A stretch of 64,000 bases of DNA from CAYSJU01 sp964431495. GTDB taxonomy: Bacteria; Omnitrophota; Gorgyraeia; Tantalellales; Tantalellaceae. The notes under the pieces were generated by a model that made no database searches, was not told the origin of the DNA, and worked only from the letters and a program-made list of their open reading frames with translations. The stretch lies in assembly GCA_964431495.1 (NCBI GenBank), contig CAYSJU010000004.1:34214-98213 (forward strand), in the 5' to 3' direction. Positions 56,057-63,970 of this stretch are shown one piece after another. The position numbers were made by a program, and so were the translations under genes. The stretch's first letter is position 1, and each line of letters begins with the position of its first letter.

Positions 56057-56599
56057 ATGAGATTTGTTTCATGTGCCGTAAAATATATAATGATATTAGC
56101 TTTGATCGGAGTGGGGTGTATCTTCACGAGCGCTGCTTTTGCCCTGGAATTGACGAGTTCAGCTTACAGTGACGGGGGTGATATACCGGAGCGTTATACT
56201 GGCGCGGGAGAGGATATCTCTCCGCCTTTGCAGTGGAGCGATGTGCCGGAGGGGACCGAAAGTTTTGTCATTATAATGGATGACATTGACGCTCCTATGG
56301 GGATCTGGGTCCACTGGGTGATATACGATATCCCCGGGGATGTGACCACCCTGGCTGAAGGCGTTCCGGCAGAAGACATCCTGCCCGATGGCGTTAAACA
56401 GGGCGTTAATGACTTTAGGCGAATAGGGTATGGCGGTCCTTGTCCGCCTCCGGGCTCCGCGCACAGGTATGTTATCACTTTGTACGCCCTTGATGGTGTG
56501 CCTAAGCTTGGCCCCGGTCTTGATAAAGCATCCGTGCTCGAAGCCATAGAAGAGCACGAGCTTGGCACCGCACGGCTGACAGGATCGTACCAGAGATAG
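56057..56599 (+). CDS. YbhB/YbcL (PEBP/RKIP) family protein with signal peptide
   Basis: A 180-residue phosphatidylethanolamine-binding-like protein. The first 30 residues form a signal peptide. The family motifs are present: PPLQWSDVPEGTESFVIIMDDIDAP, WVHWVIYDIPG and GYGGPCPPPGSAHRY. The function of bacterial members is unknown. ATG 56057 follows a GGAGGCAGG site; a longer frame from 56000 overlaps the repeat. Confidence 0.92.
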   Translation: MRFVSCAVKYIMILALIGVGCIFTSAAFALELTSSAYSDGGDIPERYTGAGEDISPPLQWSDVPEGTESFVIIMDDIDAPMGIWVHWVIYDIPGDVTTLAEGVPAEDILPDGVKQGVNDFRRIGYGGPCPPPGSAHRYVITLYALDGVPKLGPGLDKASVLEAIEEHELGTARLTGSYQR

Positions 56600-56612
56600 T
56601 GGAAAGACAGAG

Positions 56613-57332
56613 ATGAGGCTATACGGCAGGAATCCGGTATTAGAGAGGATCAAAGCCAATCCGGGATCAATAAAGGAACTTTACCTCCAGCAGAAGACAG
56701 ACCTTTCAGGACTGGTCAAGGAAGCGCGACGACAGGGGTTGACTTTCGATTCAGTGGATAAGGCCGGATTTTCCAAATTGTGCGGAGATGTGAACGCGCA
56801 GGGAGTGCTGGCCGAGGTAGAGGACTACAGGTATACTCCATTCTCCGGGTTGCTGAAAGAGGCGCGGGAAAAGGGACGTGTTCCTGTTTTTCTCGACAGG
56901 GTTACCGATCCGCAGAATCTCGGTTCCATAATACGCAACCTGGCCTGCCTTGGCGGTTTTTCTCTGGTATTACCGGAGCACGGGTCCTGCCATGTCAATG
57001 AAACAGTGTTGCGTGTCGCGTGCGGGGGAGAGAATTATCTTCCCATCTCCAAAGTCGTGAACACTGTCCGTGGTGTTACCATGGCAATAGAAGAAGGTTT
57101 CTGGATAGCAGGGGCGGTCGCGGAAGGCGGGGAGGATATCCTTAAGCGCGACCTGAAATTCCCCCTTGCCGTGGTCATCGGTTCCGAGGGCAAAGGTATA
57201 CGGCCCGGGCTTAAGAAGCAGCTTGACGCTGGATTATCGTTGCCAATGTCCGGGGCGCGGCTTTCCTATAATGTCGCGGTAGCGGCATCATTATTCTGTT
57301 ATGAAATAAACCGTCGGAAACGGACGAAATGA
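56613..57332 (+). CDS. rlmB: 23S rRNA 2'-O-ribose methyltransferase, RlmB/TrmH family
   Basis: A 239-residue SpoU methyltransferase. The N-terminal L30e-like substrate-binding domain (MRLYGRNPVLERIKAN) precedes the trefoil-knot motifs VFLDRVTDPQNLGSIIRN, VIGSEGKGIRPGL and LPMSGARLSYNVAVAASL. Best match is to RlmB, which methylates G2251 of 23S rRNA; the exact target is inferred. Another SpoU enzyme occurs at 57924. Confidence 0.92.
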   Translation: MRLYGRNPVLERIKANPGSIKELYLQQKTDLSGLVKEARRQGLTFDSVDKAGFSKLCGDVNAQGVLAEVEDYRYTPFSGLLKEAREKGRVPVFLDRVTDPQNLGSIIRNLACLGGFSLVLPEHGSCHVNETVLRVACGGENYLPISKVVNTVRGVTMAIEEGFWIAGAVAEGGEDILKRDLKFPLAVVIGSEGKGIRPGLKKQLDAGLSLPMSGARLSYNVAVAASLFCYEINRRKRTK

Positions 57333-57351
57333 AAAGAATAGGAGATGATTC

Positions 57352-57927
57352 ATGAAAGACGGGAATGTTCTGGATTTTATAGCTGAAGCGGGCATACTGA
57401 AGAGGATAAAAAGGAGCGGATGGTGGATGGCCGGTGTCGCGCATGAGGAAAGTGTTGCCGAGCACAGTTTTCGCTGCGCTGTCATCGGGTACGTGCTGGC
57501 CAAGATGGAAAGAGCTGAACCCTACAAAGTCATGTTAATGACGCTTTTCGGCGATCTGCCGGAGGCCCGGATAAACGATTCACACAAGGTGGCTAACAGG
57601 TATTTGAACGCGCGGGATGCGGAAAAGACTGTTTACACGGAACAGATAGAACCGCTCGAAGGATATATGCGTGAAGAACTGGGAAGGGCCAGAGAAGAGT
57701 ACGATTTCCAGAAGACGCCGGAAGCCGTTGTGGCCCGCGACGCGGATATACTGGAATGTCTTGTCCAGGCCAAAGAGTACAGCGATCTCGGGTTCAGGAA
57801 CGCGGAGAAATTCTTCAAGAAAGCTCCCGAACACCTGCTCACAAAAAGTGCGCAAAAATTATGGAAAAGCATGAAGTTCTGGGATTCAAGCACCTGGTGG
57901 GAAAGATTGACCAGGTTCGAGAGATGA
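57352..57927 (+). CDS. HD-domain protein (HD_3/YfbR-like) with altered HD motif
   Basis: A 191-residue helical protein of the YfbR/HDDC2 phosphohydrolase group, which hydrolyses deoxynucleoside monophosphates. The first histidine motif EESVAEHSF and the later ADILECLVQAKEY are typical. Where relatives have HDLPEAR, this protein has GDLPEAR (residues 66-72): the metal-binding His is replaced by Gly while the Asp remains. It may be inactive or use another ligand. The ribosome site TAGGAGATG supports ATG 57352. The next gene starts at the ATGATGA overlap. Confidence 0.82.
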   Translation: MKDGNVLDFIAEAGILKRIKRSGWWMAGVAHEESVAEHSFRCAVIGYVLAKMERAEPYKVMLMTLFGDLPEARINDSHKVANRYLNARDAEKTVYTEQIEPLEGYMREELGRAREEYDFQKTPEAVVARDADILECLVQAKEYSDLGFRNAEKFFKKAPEHLLTKSAQKLWKSMKFWDSSTWWERLTRFER

Positions 57928-58730
57928 TGAAAAAAACGACCAAAGCGCAGCTGAAGCATATCCGGAAATTGTTGAAGAGCAGGGAAGCGCGTGACGCGGA
58001 CGGCCTTTTTGTGGCCGAAGGGCTGAAGATCGTCAGGGACATGGCCGCTAAAGGCAATGAGATCAATGAGGTGTTTGTATCCCGCGTTTTCGCCGAAGAT
58101 CCTGACAACAGAAGCATGCTTCTGCATTTTGAAAAAAGGTCCGTCCCCGTTTACTACGCGGGAGTCCCGGATTTCGAGCAAGTGTCTTCGTTGAGACATC
58201 CCGAAGGAATACTGGCCATGGTAAAGAAGAATGAGGGTGCAAGGCGTTTTTCGCTCGATGCCGATAGTGCCTTTATTGTGCTGTGCGACGGCATACAGGA
58301 TCCGGGGAACCTTGGCGCAATAGTCAGGACTTCGGTCGCGTTCGGAGTGGATCACCTTATCCTTACCGGAGACTCGGTTGATGTCTATAATCCCAGAGTT
58401 GTGCGTTCGTCCAGCGGCATGGTCATTGATATCCCGGTGTCTGTTTGTTCATACAACGAACTCGATCAGCTTAAGAAAAAAGGGTACCGCATATTCGCGA
58501 GTCAGGCTATGGGAGGGAAGGATACGGACATCAGAAAGCTGAAACAGCTCCCGCCGCTCTGTATTGTCGCTTTCGGGAGCGAGGGGCAGGGGATATCGGA
58601 CGAGGTCTGCGGAAGGGCGGATCACTTCTTTCACATACCCGTTTCCGGCAATGTCGAATCCCTGAACGTCACCGCGGCCGCGGCCGTAGTATTATACGAG
58701 TTCAATAAAAGGAGAAAGGCCGATGGATGA
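57924..58730 (+). CDS. SpoU/TrmH-family RNA methyltransferase
   Basis: A 268-residue methyltransferase. The N-terminal RNA-binding domain carries LKHIRKLLKSREARDADGLF and VAEGLKIVRDM; the knot region has LCDGIQDPGNLGAIVRTS, FGSEGQGIS and IPVSGNVESLNVTAAAAVVL. It resembles the RNA 2'-O-methyltransferase group often called RlmB-like or YsgA; the target is unknown. ATG 57924 overlaps the upstream stop by 4 nt. The cutA remnant starts 7 nt inside its end. Confidence 0.9.
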   Translation: MMKKTTKAQLKHIRKLLKSREARDADGLFVAEGLKIVRDMAAKGNEINEVFVSRVFAEDPDNRSMLLHFEKRSVPVYYAGVPDFEQVSSLRHPEGILAMVKKNEGARRFSLDADSAFIVLCDGIQDPGNLGAIVRTSVAFGVDHLILTGDSVDVYNPRVVRSSSGMVIDIPVSVCSYNELDQLKKKGYRIFASQAMGGKDTDIRKLKQLPPLCIVAFGSEGQGISDEVCGRADHFFHIPVSGNVESLNVTAAAAVVLYEFNKRRKADG

Positions 58731-58785
58731 TCTACGCGTTGTTTACGTAACGGCGCCCAATAAGGAAGAGGCGCTTGTCATATGA
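58723..58785 (+). pseudogene. CutA remnant: first 20 codons only
   Basis: ATG 58723 starts a 20-codon frame, ending TGA at 58783-58785. The residues DDLRVVYVTAPNKEEAL match the N-terminus of CutA (divalent-cation tolerance protein, typically xVVxVTxPxxExA), a family of about 105 aa, but nothing else of CutA follows; the frame then merges into the next gene's ATGA start. It looks like a deletion that removed about 85 codons and fused the cutA start to the start of the next gene. Confidence 0.75.
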
Positions 58786-59711
58786 AACTCTTTACCAGCC
58801 GTATAAAAACAGACTCCGGGAACAGGCTCGTCATCTACAACTATTCCGATGACATCAAGGGAGCGCGTAAACTTATAACCGACGGCGTCTGGTCTTTGAC
58901 GCCGGAACATGATCTGAAATTCCATATCCTGGGTTCACATAACCCCCTGGCAGGCAAGACATTGATCTTCCGCGGCGACATAGAAAAAGTGAAGAGCGGG
59001 CTTCTGGCCTTCAGGATAAGAGAACATGAAAATGTCCTGGGGGTCCGGTCCGGCAACATAAGCCTTAAAGGAAAATGGGCGGCTGACAGGAATAACAGGC
59101 TAACGTTTGAGGCAGCGAAAGGGGAGGGAAGGTACGATACCCTCACGTTCCAGGGGGCCTGGAACGTCAATCGAAGCAACGAGGTCGTTTATAAATACAG
59201 AAAAACACGGCTGAAGACCAAGGAACGGGAAGAAAAGATACTTGTTTTCAGGGGCCAGTGGGACGTGGAAAGAGCCCGGATCAAATATAAGGTGGAGCGT
59301 TCTTCGGATTCGAGCTTTGAATTTAAGGCCACCCTTCAATCCAAAAAGTTATCGGGCCGCAGCCGGGAATTAAAATATATTGTCGGGATAATATATTCAA
59401 AAGGAAGAGTCTTCCGCGAGGTCCGGAGAATAGTTACCATTTACGGCAACTGGCGGCTTGATAAAGATCTCAAGGTCAGCTATGAGGTGACCTATTCCAG
59501 CGGGGATCGGAAAAAAATAGAGTTCGGGGTGTCTAAACTTATGGGGGACAGCGGCGAATTAAGTTTTTATCTTACGGATAAAAAAGGAAAAGATCTCGGC
59601 GTCAGCGTCGAGTTCGAAAAGGCGTTCAGTGATGACGCGGAGCTTTTCTGCGCCCTTGGCCGGCTGGGTAAGGAGATCAAGGCCACCGGCGGAGTAAATA
59701 TCAGATTTTGA
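58782..59711 (+). CDS. Beta-repeat protein of unknown function
   Basis: A 309-residue protein without signal peptide or known motif. It is built of at least five related modules of about 35-45 residues, each with an aromatic-rich strand pair: ISLKGKWAADRNNRLTFE, LTFQGAWNVNRSNEVVYKY, LVFRGQWDVERARIKYKV and VTIYGNWRLDKDLKVSYEV, i.e. consensus (L/I/V)xFxGxWxVxxxxxLxYx. I do not recognise a family. A beta-solenoid or barrel-like scaffold is likely. ATG 58782 is coupled (ATGA) to the cutA remnant. Its stop lies in a dispersed repeat. Confidence 0.65.
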   Translation: MKLFTSRIKTDSGNRLVIYNYSDDIKGARKLITDGVWSLTPEHDLKFHILGSHNPLAGKTLIFRGDIEKVKSGLLAFRIREHENVLGVRSGNISLKGKWAADRNNRLTFEAAKGEGRYDTLTFQGAWNVNRSNEVVYKYRKTRLKTKEREEKILVFRGQWDVERARIKYKVERSSDSSFEFKATLQSKKLSGRSRELKYIVGIIYSKGRVFREVRRIVTIYGNWRLDKDLKVSYEVTYSSGDRKKIEFGVSKLMGDSGELSFYLTDKKGKDLGVSVEFEKAFSDDAELFCALGRLGKEIKATGGVNIRF

Positions 59712-59736
59712 AAAATAGGGACAGACACCTATTTTA
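59709..59736 (-). repeat. AAAATAGG...CCTATTTT repeat family, inverted copy
   Basis: TGAAAAATAGGGACAGACACC then TATTTTAC reads as the family consensus on the - strand. The TGA stop of the preceding gene (59709-59711) is the first three bases. Confidence 0.75.
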
Positions 59737-59765
59737 CCTGTTTTTCTACTACATGGAGGTAAAAG

Positions 59766-60182
59766 ATGAGATCCTGTACCGAATATCTCTGGTTCAAGAC
59801 CCCGCACCGGCGGGATTATATCAATATCACGCCAAAAGTAGCAGAGGTCGTCAAGAAAAGCGGCGTAAAAGAAGGAATGTGCCTGGTGAACGCCATGCAC
59901 ATTACCGCCAGTGTTTACATCAATGATGATGAGTCCGGACTTTTACAGGATTATGATGACTGGCTGGAAGAACTGGCGCCGCATGAACCAGTGGATCATT
60001 ACCGCCATAACAATGGCGAGGACAATGGTGATGCCCATCTGAAGAGGCAGATCATGGGGCGGGAAGTGGTTGTAGCCGTTACAGGCGGCAGGCTGGATTT
60101 CGGCCCGTGGGAACAGATATTTTATGGCGAATTTGACGGCGGACGCAGGAAAAGGGTCCTCGTGAAAGTCATCGGCGAGTAG
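59766..60182 (+). CDS. YjbQ/UPF0047 family protein (secondary thiamine-phosphate synthase-like)
   Basis: A 138-residue protein. Motifs are VNAMHITASVYINDDESGL, WLEELAPHEPVDHYRHN and DAHLKRQIMGREVV, the conserved HxTA and H-rich residues typical of UPF0047. E. coli YjbQ shows weak thiamine-phosphate synthase activity, but the main role is unknown. It has an own GGAGG ribosome site. No thiamine genes are nearby. Confidence 0.93.
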   Translation: MRSCTEYLWFKTPHRRDYINITPKVAEVVKKSGVKEGMCLVNAMHITASVYINDDESGLLQDYDDWLEELAPHEPVDHYRHNNGEDNGDAHLKRQIMGREVVVAVTGGRLDFGPWEQIFYGEFDGGRRKRVLVKVIGE

Positions 60183-60284
60183 GCCCCGCGTCCAAACCCC
60201 CCACTTTCACTGATGAATTAGCATTTTTTCGGACATGTGGTATACTTAAAATATAGGGTAAATACTGTGTGTTCGGAGGATGTC

Positions 60285-60725
60285 ATGGCCAAGATCGAAG
60301 GGTTGTCAAATAAGGAATTAAAGGAACTTATAGTGCAAAGCCTCAAGGAGACGGGTGTGGATCCTGACCTTTTTGAAGTAAAGATAAAGAAAGGGGCCAG
60401 GGTCGTTTTGAGAGGAGAAGTCGATTCCGAGAGGGAAAGGGATCTTATCATGCGCACGATCCGGGATGTTGCGGGCATAGATGATATTGTTGATGGGCTG
60501 ATCATATTGAAGGGGCTGCACAATGACCTCCCCGGGGATGACAGTGATTACGAACATGAGGACGAGTTATTTGATGACGACCATGAATGTATAGGAACAG
60601 AGGACGTCTTCCGCTCAGTCGAGGATGGGCTGCCGTATATCCCTCCCACGGACGCAAGGTTTGAACGATCATTCGAAGAGAAGAGAGAAAAAAGACCACG
60701 GAGAAAAGATCAGAATGACCGTTGA
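60285..60725 (+). CDS. BON-domain protein
   Basis: A 146-residue protein. Residues 1-75 form a BON domain (NKELKELIVQSLKETGVDPD, then VVLRGEVDSERERDLIMRTI), a module that binds membranes or phospholipids in osmotic-stress and secretin proteins. There is no signal peptide, so it is probably cytosolic. The C-terminal 70 residues are acidic then basic and look disordered. ATG 60285 follows CGGAGGATG. The next gene overlaps by 11 nt. Confidence 0.8.
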   Translation: MAKIEGLSNKELKELIVQSLKETGVDPDLFEVKIKKGARVVLRGEVDSERERDLIMRTIRDVAGIDDIVDGLIILKGLHNDLPGDDSDYEHEDELFDDDHECIGTEDVFRSVEDGLPYIPPTDARFERSFEEKREKRPRRKDQNDR

Positions 60726-60984
60726 CGGCCCCATAATGGAAAATATTCCGGAACATGCAGAAAAGTGGTATTATAAGCCATGGACGATAGTAGTCGCCAT
60801 ACTTTGTTTCGGCCCGCTTGGGCTTATCCCTTTATGGTTCCGTCCCAGGACGAAAGCATATATAAAAATAGGGATTTCAGTTATCGTGATAGCAGCGACC
60901 ATCTTGTGCACAAGGATGACGGTTGAGACATATGGAAAGTTGATGGAATATTATAAGGAACTTTCTTTTACTTTGCAGGATTAA
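60715..60984 (+). CDS. Small membrane protein, hypothetical
   Basis: An 89-residue protein with two hydrophobic helices (about 23-38 and 52-68): WTIVVAILCFGPLGLIPLWF and IKIGISVIVIAATILC. The WFRPRTKAYIKIG connecting motif is common to a DUF-type family of small bacterial membrane proteins. Start ATG 60715 overlaps the BON gene; ATG 60736 is an alternative. No function is assigned. Confidence 0.65.
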   Translation: MTVDGPIMENIPEHAEKWYYKPWTIVVAILCFGPLGLIPLWFRPRTKAYIKIGISVIVIAATILCTRMTVETYGKLMEYYKELSFTLQD

Positions 60985-61019
60985 CACGGCTAACGCTAAG
61001 TGGGAAAGGAGCTGGATGA

Positions 61020-61208
61020 ATGTTTGGCCTCGGACTGCCTGAAATACTGTTGATACTGGTCATAGCGCTGCTCATCTTCGGGGCGGCAAAGCTGCCGGAG
61101 ATAGGAAGGGCGTTAGGGAAGTCTCTAAGCGAGTTCAAGAAGGGGATGCAGGATTTTTCAGAGAAGAAGGACGAGAAGGGGGAAAAGAGCGACGAGAAAA
61201 AGGGATGA
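61020..61208 (+). CDS. tatA: Sec-independent translocase subunit TatA
   Basis: Forms the protein-conducting pore of the Tat system. A 62-residue protein with the typical FGLGLPEILLILVIALLIFG membrane helix, the hinge GAAKLPEIGRALGKSL and an amphipathic helix followed by a charged tail (KKDEKGEKSDEKKG). tatC overlaps its end by 4 nt. Together with the single TatC this is a minimal TatAC system without tatB, typical of organisms with a bifunctional TatA. Confidence 0.95.
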   Translation: MFGLGLPEILLILVIALLIFGAAKLPEIGRALGKSLSEFKKGMQDFSEKKDEKGEKSDEKKG

Positions 61209-61936
61209 GCGCTTTTTATCAGGAAGAACTTAAGAAGCTTGATGTTGTCACGCATCTGGAGGAGCTCCGCAGAAGAATACTTGTTTCACTGGTAGTGCTC
61301 GTCATTATCAGCATTTTCGCCTTCATGCAGGGCGATAAGATCCTTGCCATCGTTAAGCGTCCCATCAGGACCCTTGTCCCGGATCTGATATACATAGGCC
61401 CAACCGAAGCGTTCGTGTCTTATCTGAAGATCTCATTACTGACCGGGTTCATCATCGGTTTCCCCGTAATACTCTATCACGCCTGGGCATTTATCTCACC
61501 CGCGATTTTAAAAGAAATAAGGGGCAGAATAGTCATATGGTTCATTTTTGCCCTGGCGCTTTTTATGACAGGTATAACCTTTTCCTATTATGTGGCCATC
61601 CCCGCCGCGCTTAAATTCCTGATAAATTTCGGGCAAGATGTGGCCATCCCCCGGATCACTCTGGGCAAATATGTTTCTTTTTTCGGCGCGTTGATCATGG
61701 TAGGGGGGATCGTATTTGAGATCCCTGTTGTCATGGCCCTCCTGACCGACGCGGGTATTATCAAAACACGCGTCTTGAGGGAGAAAAGACACTTTGCAGT
61801 GCTTATCATAATGATATTCGCCGCTGTCATAACCCCCACCCAGGATGTCCTTAATATGCTCATGTTTGCCATTCCAATGGTCCTTCTCTACGAAGTCGGC
61901 CTCCTTATATCAAAAGCCATCGAACGCCGCAAATAA
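61205..61936 (+). CDS. tatC: Sec-independent translocase subunit TatC
   Basis: The Tat signal receptor. A 243-residue protein with six membrane helices: HLEELRRRILVSLVVL at the start, FVSYLKISLLTGFIIGFPV, YHAWAFISPAI and PTQDVLNML near the end, with the FxFEIPV-type motif GGIVFEIPVVMALL. The candidate cargo visible in the window is the Tat-signal AmrS at 36948. Confidence 0.95.
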   Translation: MSAFYQEELKKLDVVTHLEELRRRILVSLVVLVIISIFAFMQGDKILAIVKRPIRTLVPDLIYIGPTEAFVSYLKISLLTGFIIGFPVILYHAWAFISPAILKEIRGRIVIWFIFALALFMTGITFSYYVAIPAALKFLINFGQDVAIPRITLGKYVSFFGALIMVGGIVFEIPVVMALLTDAGIIKTRVLREKRHFAVLIIMIFAAVITPTQDVLNMLMFAIPMVLLYEVGLLISKAIERRK

Positions 61937-62090
61937 CAAACAAAAAGTAAGTTAATATTCTTTTGCCCAAAAGTTGCCTTTCTAATTTACTTATGATATT
62001 TTTAAAGTAAAGAAAGTAAGATACACTAAACATTGAATAATTCAACCTTTTTATTTTTTATTAGAACATTTTTCACAAGGCGGCGCGGCT

Positions 62091-62504
62091 ATGAAAATAT
62101 TTTCCAACGTTCCGTTCAAATTTCTCACCATTTTTATTTTTGTAATCATTTTTTCCGAGGTTACCACAGAAACAAGTTCCGGCACAGTTGACTTTTGTTG
62201 CGTAGAGGGGATGGCTTCATGGTACGCGGAGTTTTCTCCGGGCATAAGAACGACAACCGCGAATATGGAAGTTTTTAACGATGATGAATTGACATGCGCC
62301 ATATGGCATGTTCCGTTTGATACGATATTAGAGGTGACAAATCTTCAGAATGGAAAGAAGGTCATGGTAAGAGTAAATGACAGGGGACCGGCTAAGCGGC
62401 TATGCCGGCAGGGAAGAGTTATTGACCTCGCGAAGGCCGCGTTTCAGAGAATCGCCGATCTGGATGAAGGTCTCATCAATGTCCGCATAAGGCCCGTCGA
62501 GTAA
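62091..62504 (+). CDS. rlpA: RlpA-like double-psi beta-barrel protein
   Basis: A 137-residue exported protein. The signal peptide (about 1-30) is followed by a DPBB domain with GMASWYAEF, PFDTILEVTNLQNGKKVMV and RVNDRGPAKR. RlpA is a septal lytic transglycosylase, but this protein lacks the SPOR domain of enteric RlpA. Start is ATG 62091; a 154-nt gap precedes. A pair of inverted repeat copies follows. Confidence 0.88.
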   Translation: MKIFSNVPFKFLTIFIFVIIFSEVTTETSSGTVDFCCVEGMASWYAEFSPGIRTTTANMEVFNDDELTCAIWHVPFDTILEVTNLQNGKKVMVRVNDRGPAKRLCRQGRVIDLAKAAFQRIADLDEGLINVRIRPVE

Positions 62505-62506
62505 GG

Positions 62507-62594
62507 AAAATAGGGACAGCGACCTATTTTCCCTATTTTTCAAACTACCCATAGTAGGTCACCCTCAGGGAAAATAGGTCGCTGTCCCTATTTT
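62507..62594 (+). repeat. Two facing copies of the AAAATAGG repeat forming a 28-bp perfect inverted repeat
   Basis: AAAATAGGGACAGCGACC then TATTTTCCCT (62507-62534) is followed after 32 nt by its exact reverse complement (62567-62594). This would fold into a long stem. The intervening 32 nt include CTACCCATAGTAGG. It separates the rlpA gene from the amidase gene and may terminate transcription. Confidence 0.88.
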
Positions 62595-62678
62595 CTCTTA
62601 AAAAAAATTGTTGTATTTTTCTATAACTCAAGTATACTTAATACAAATTTTTAGCGGACAAACCTGAAATATAATTCC

Positions 62679-63470
62679 ATGAAACACAGAAAACCCCGTT
62701 TATTTTCGGATCCAGGGATCGTATCACTCCTGGTCATTTTGATGTTTTTGACATCATGCTCGATAAACTATCCGGAGGTCAGGCCAAGTGGCGATGTCGG
62801 CGGTGTGGATATTTGCTCCGAGCCTCTTGGCGTGCCCGGTCTGATAAGGCAGGATCTGTATCATGTTGTGGCGCCCGGGGAGACGCTCTGGCGGATAAGC
62901 CAGATGTACGAAGTAGATATCGAGACTATAAAGCGGGCGAACAGGATCAGGGATGTGAGGGAACTGGAGATAGGACAGAAGCTATATGTTCCTGATGCCG
63001 CTTCAAGAAAAGAGATAATCACACTTTATCCCAGCCGGAAATGGAAATATATAATAGTCCACCATAGCGCGACGGATGAGGGAAACAGTGAATTTTTCAA
63101 TAAGGCTCATTTGAGACGGGGGTGGGCAGGAGTCGGGTATCATTTTGTCATAGATAATGGAACCTGTGGTAAGGATGACGGGCAGATAGAGACCACGCCG
63201 CGGTGGATAAAACAGCGAAATGGCGCGCATTGTAAAGCCAACGACATGAACGAGAAAGCGATCGGAATATGTCTGGTCGGCAATTTTTCAGAAGATAAGG
63301 TATCTCCCCGCCAGATGAGGTCCCTTGTGTACCTGACAAAACAGCTGCAGGATTATTACCACATTCCGAGACAACGCATATTAGGACACGGCCAGGTCAA
63401 AGGCGCAAGAACCGAATGCCCCGGCAAAAAATTCCCCTGGAAGACCTTTTACGCCCACCTCAAAAGATAA
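62679..63470 (+). CDS. LysM-containing N-acetylmuramoyl-L-alanine amidase lipoprotein
   Basis: A 263-residue lipoprotein. The signal ends in a lipobox (LTSC, Cys 27). A LysM domain (about 60-108: YHVVAPGETLWRISQMYEVD...LEIGQKLYVP) binds peptidoglycan, followed by a PGRP/amidase_2 domain with zinc ligands in IIVHHSAT, GHGQVKGARTECPGK. It cleaves the amide between MurNAc and the stem peptide. Predicted in the outer membrane or cell wall. Confidence 0.92.
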   Translation: MKHRKPRLFSDPGIVSLLVILMFLTSCSINYPEVRPSGDVGGVDICSEPLGVPGLIRQDLYHVVAPGETLWRISQMYEVDIETIKRANRIRDVRELEIGQKLYVPDAASRKEIITLYPSRKWKYIIVHHSATDEGNSEFFNKAHLRRGWAGVGYHFVIDNGTCGKDDGQIETTPRWIKQRNGAHCKANDMNEKAIGICLVGNFSEDKVSPRQMRSLVYLTKQLQDYYHIPRQRILGHGQVKGARTECPGKKFPWKTFYAHLKR

Positions 63471-63485
63471 CCCTCCCAAAAAACC

Positions 63486-63513
63486 TTGACTTTTTCGCGA
63501 AAGGGGATAAGAT
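63486..63513 (+). promoter_or_regulatory. Promoter of the DUF134 gene
   Basis: TTGACT (63486-63491) and TAAGAT (63508-63513) are 16 nt apart, giving a leader of about 90 nt before the ATG at 63611. Confidence 0.55.
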
Positions 63514-63610
63514 TGATTTACGGGTGTATACCCGGCATTTAATGTGGGCTTTTACTCAAAATAACCTCACATTAAGAATTGGCATATACCAATATATCAA
63601 AGGGAGGGGT

Positions 63611-63970
63611 ATGGTAGCGGGCATGAGGGCAAGGGGCAGGCCAAGGAAAAAGAAGGTGGTCCAGAAAGAGCCGCGTATTGAACATTTCAGCCCGAGGGGA
63701 CGTCCTGGCAGACCCGAGGAAACAATAGTCACGATAGAGGAATACGAGGCCATACGTTTAGCGGATTACGAGGGCATGGCGCAAAAGAAGGCCGCTGAGT
63801 TGATGCAGATATCACAGCAGTCGTTCAGCAGGATCGTCAGGGGAGCGCGGAAAAAGATCTCCGACGCTATTGTGAACGCCAAGATAATCCGCATAGAAGG
63901 CGGAGATTACGTAAATAAGAGGTCCATGGATACAGCTAATAAACTCAAGCGAAAAACAGGGGGCGCGTAA
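63611..63970 (+). CDS. DUF134/UPF0251 DNA-binding protein
   Basis: A 119-residue protein. After a basic N-terminus (RARGRPRKKK), the DUF134 core reads VTIEEYEAIRLADYEGMAQKKAAELMQISQQSFSRI, a sigma-70 region-4-like HTH, and ends in VNAKIIRIEGGDY. UPF0251 proteins are predicted DNA-binding proteins, sometimes adjacent to redox or [NiFe]-related genes. ATG 63611 follows GGGAGGGGT. The gene is complete; 30 nt remain to the window edge. Confidence 0.9.
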   Translation: MVAGMRARGRPRKKKVVQKEPRIEHFSPRGRPGRPEETIVTIEEYEAIRLADYEGMAQKKAAELMQISQQSFSRIVRGARKKISDAIVNAKIIRIEGGDYVNKRSMDTANKLKRKTGGA

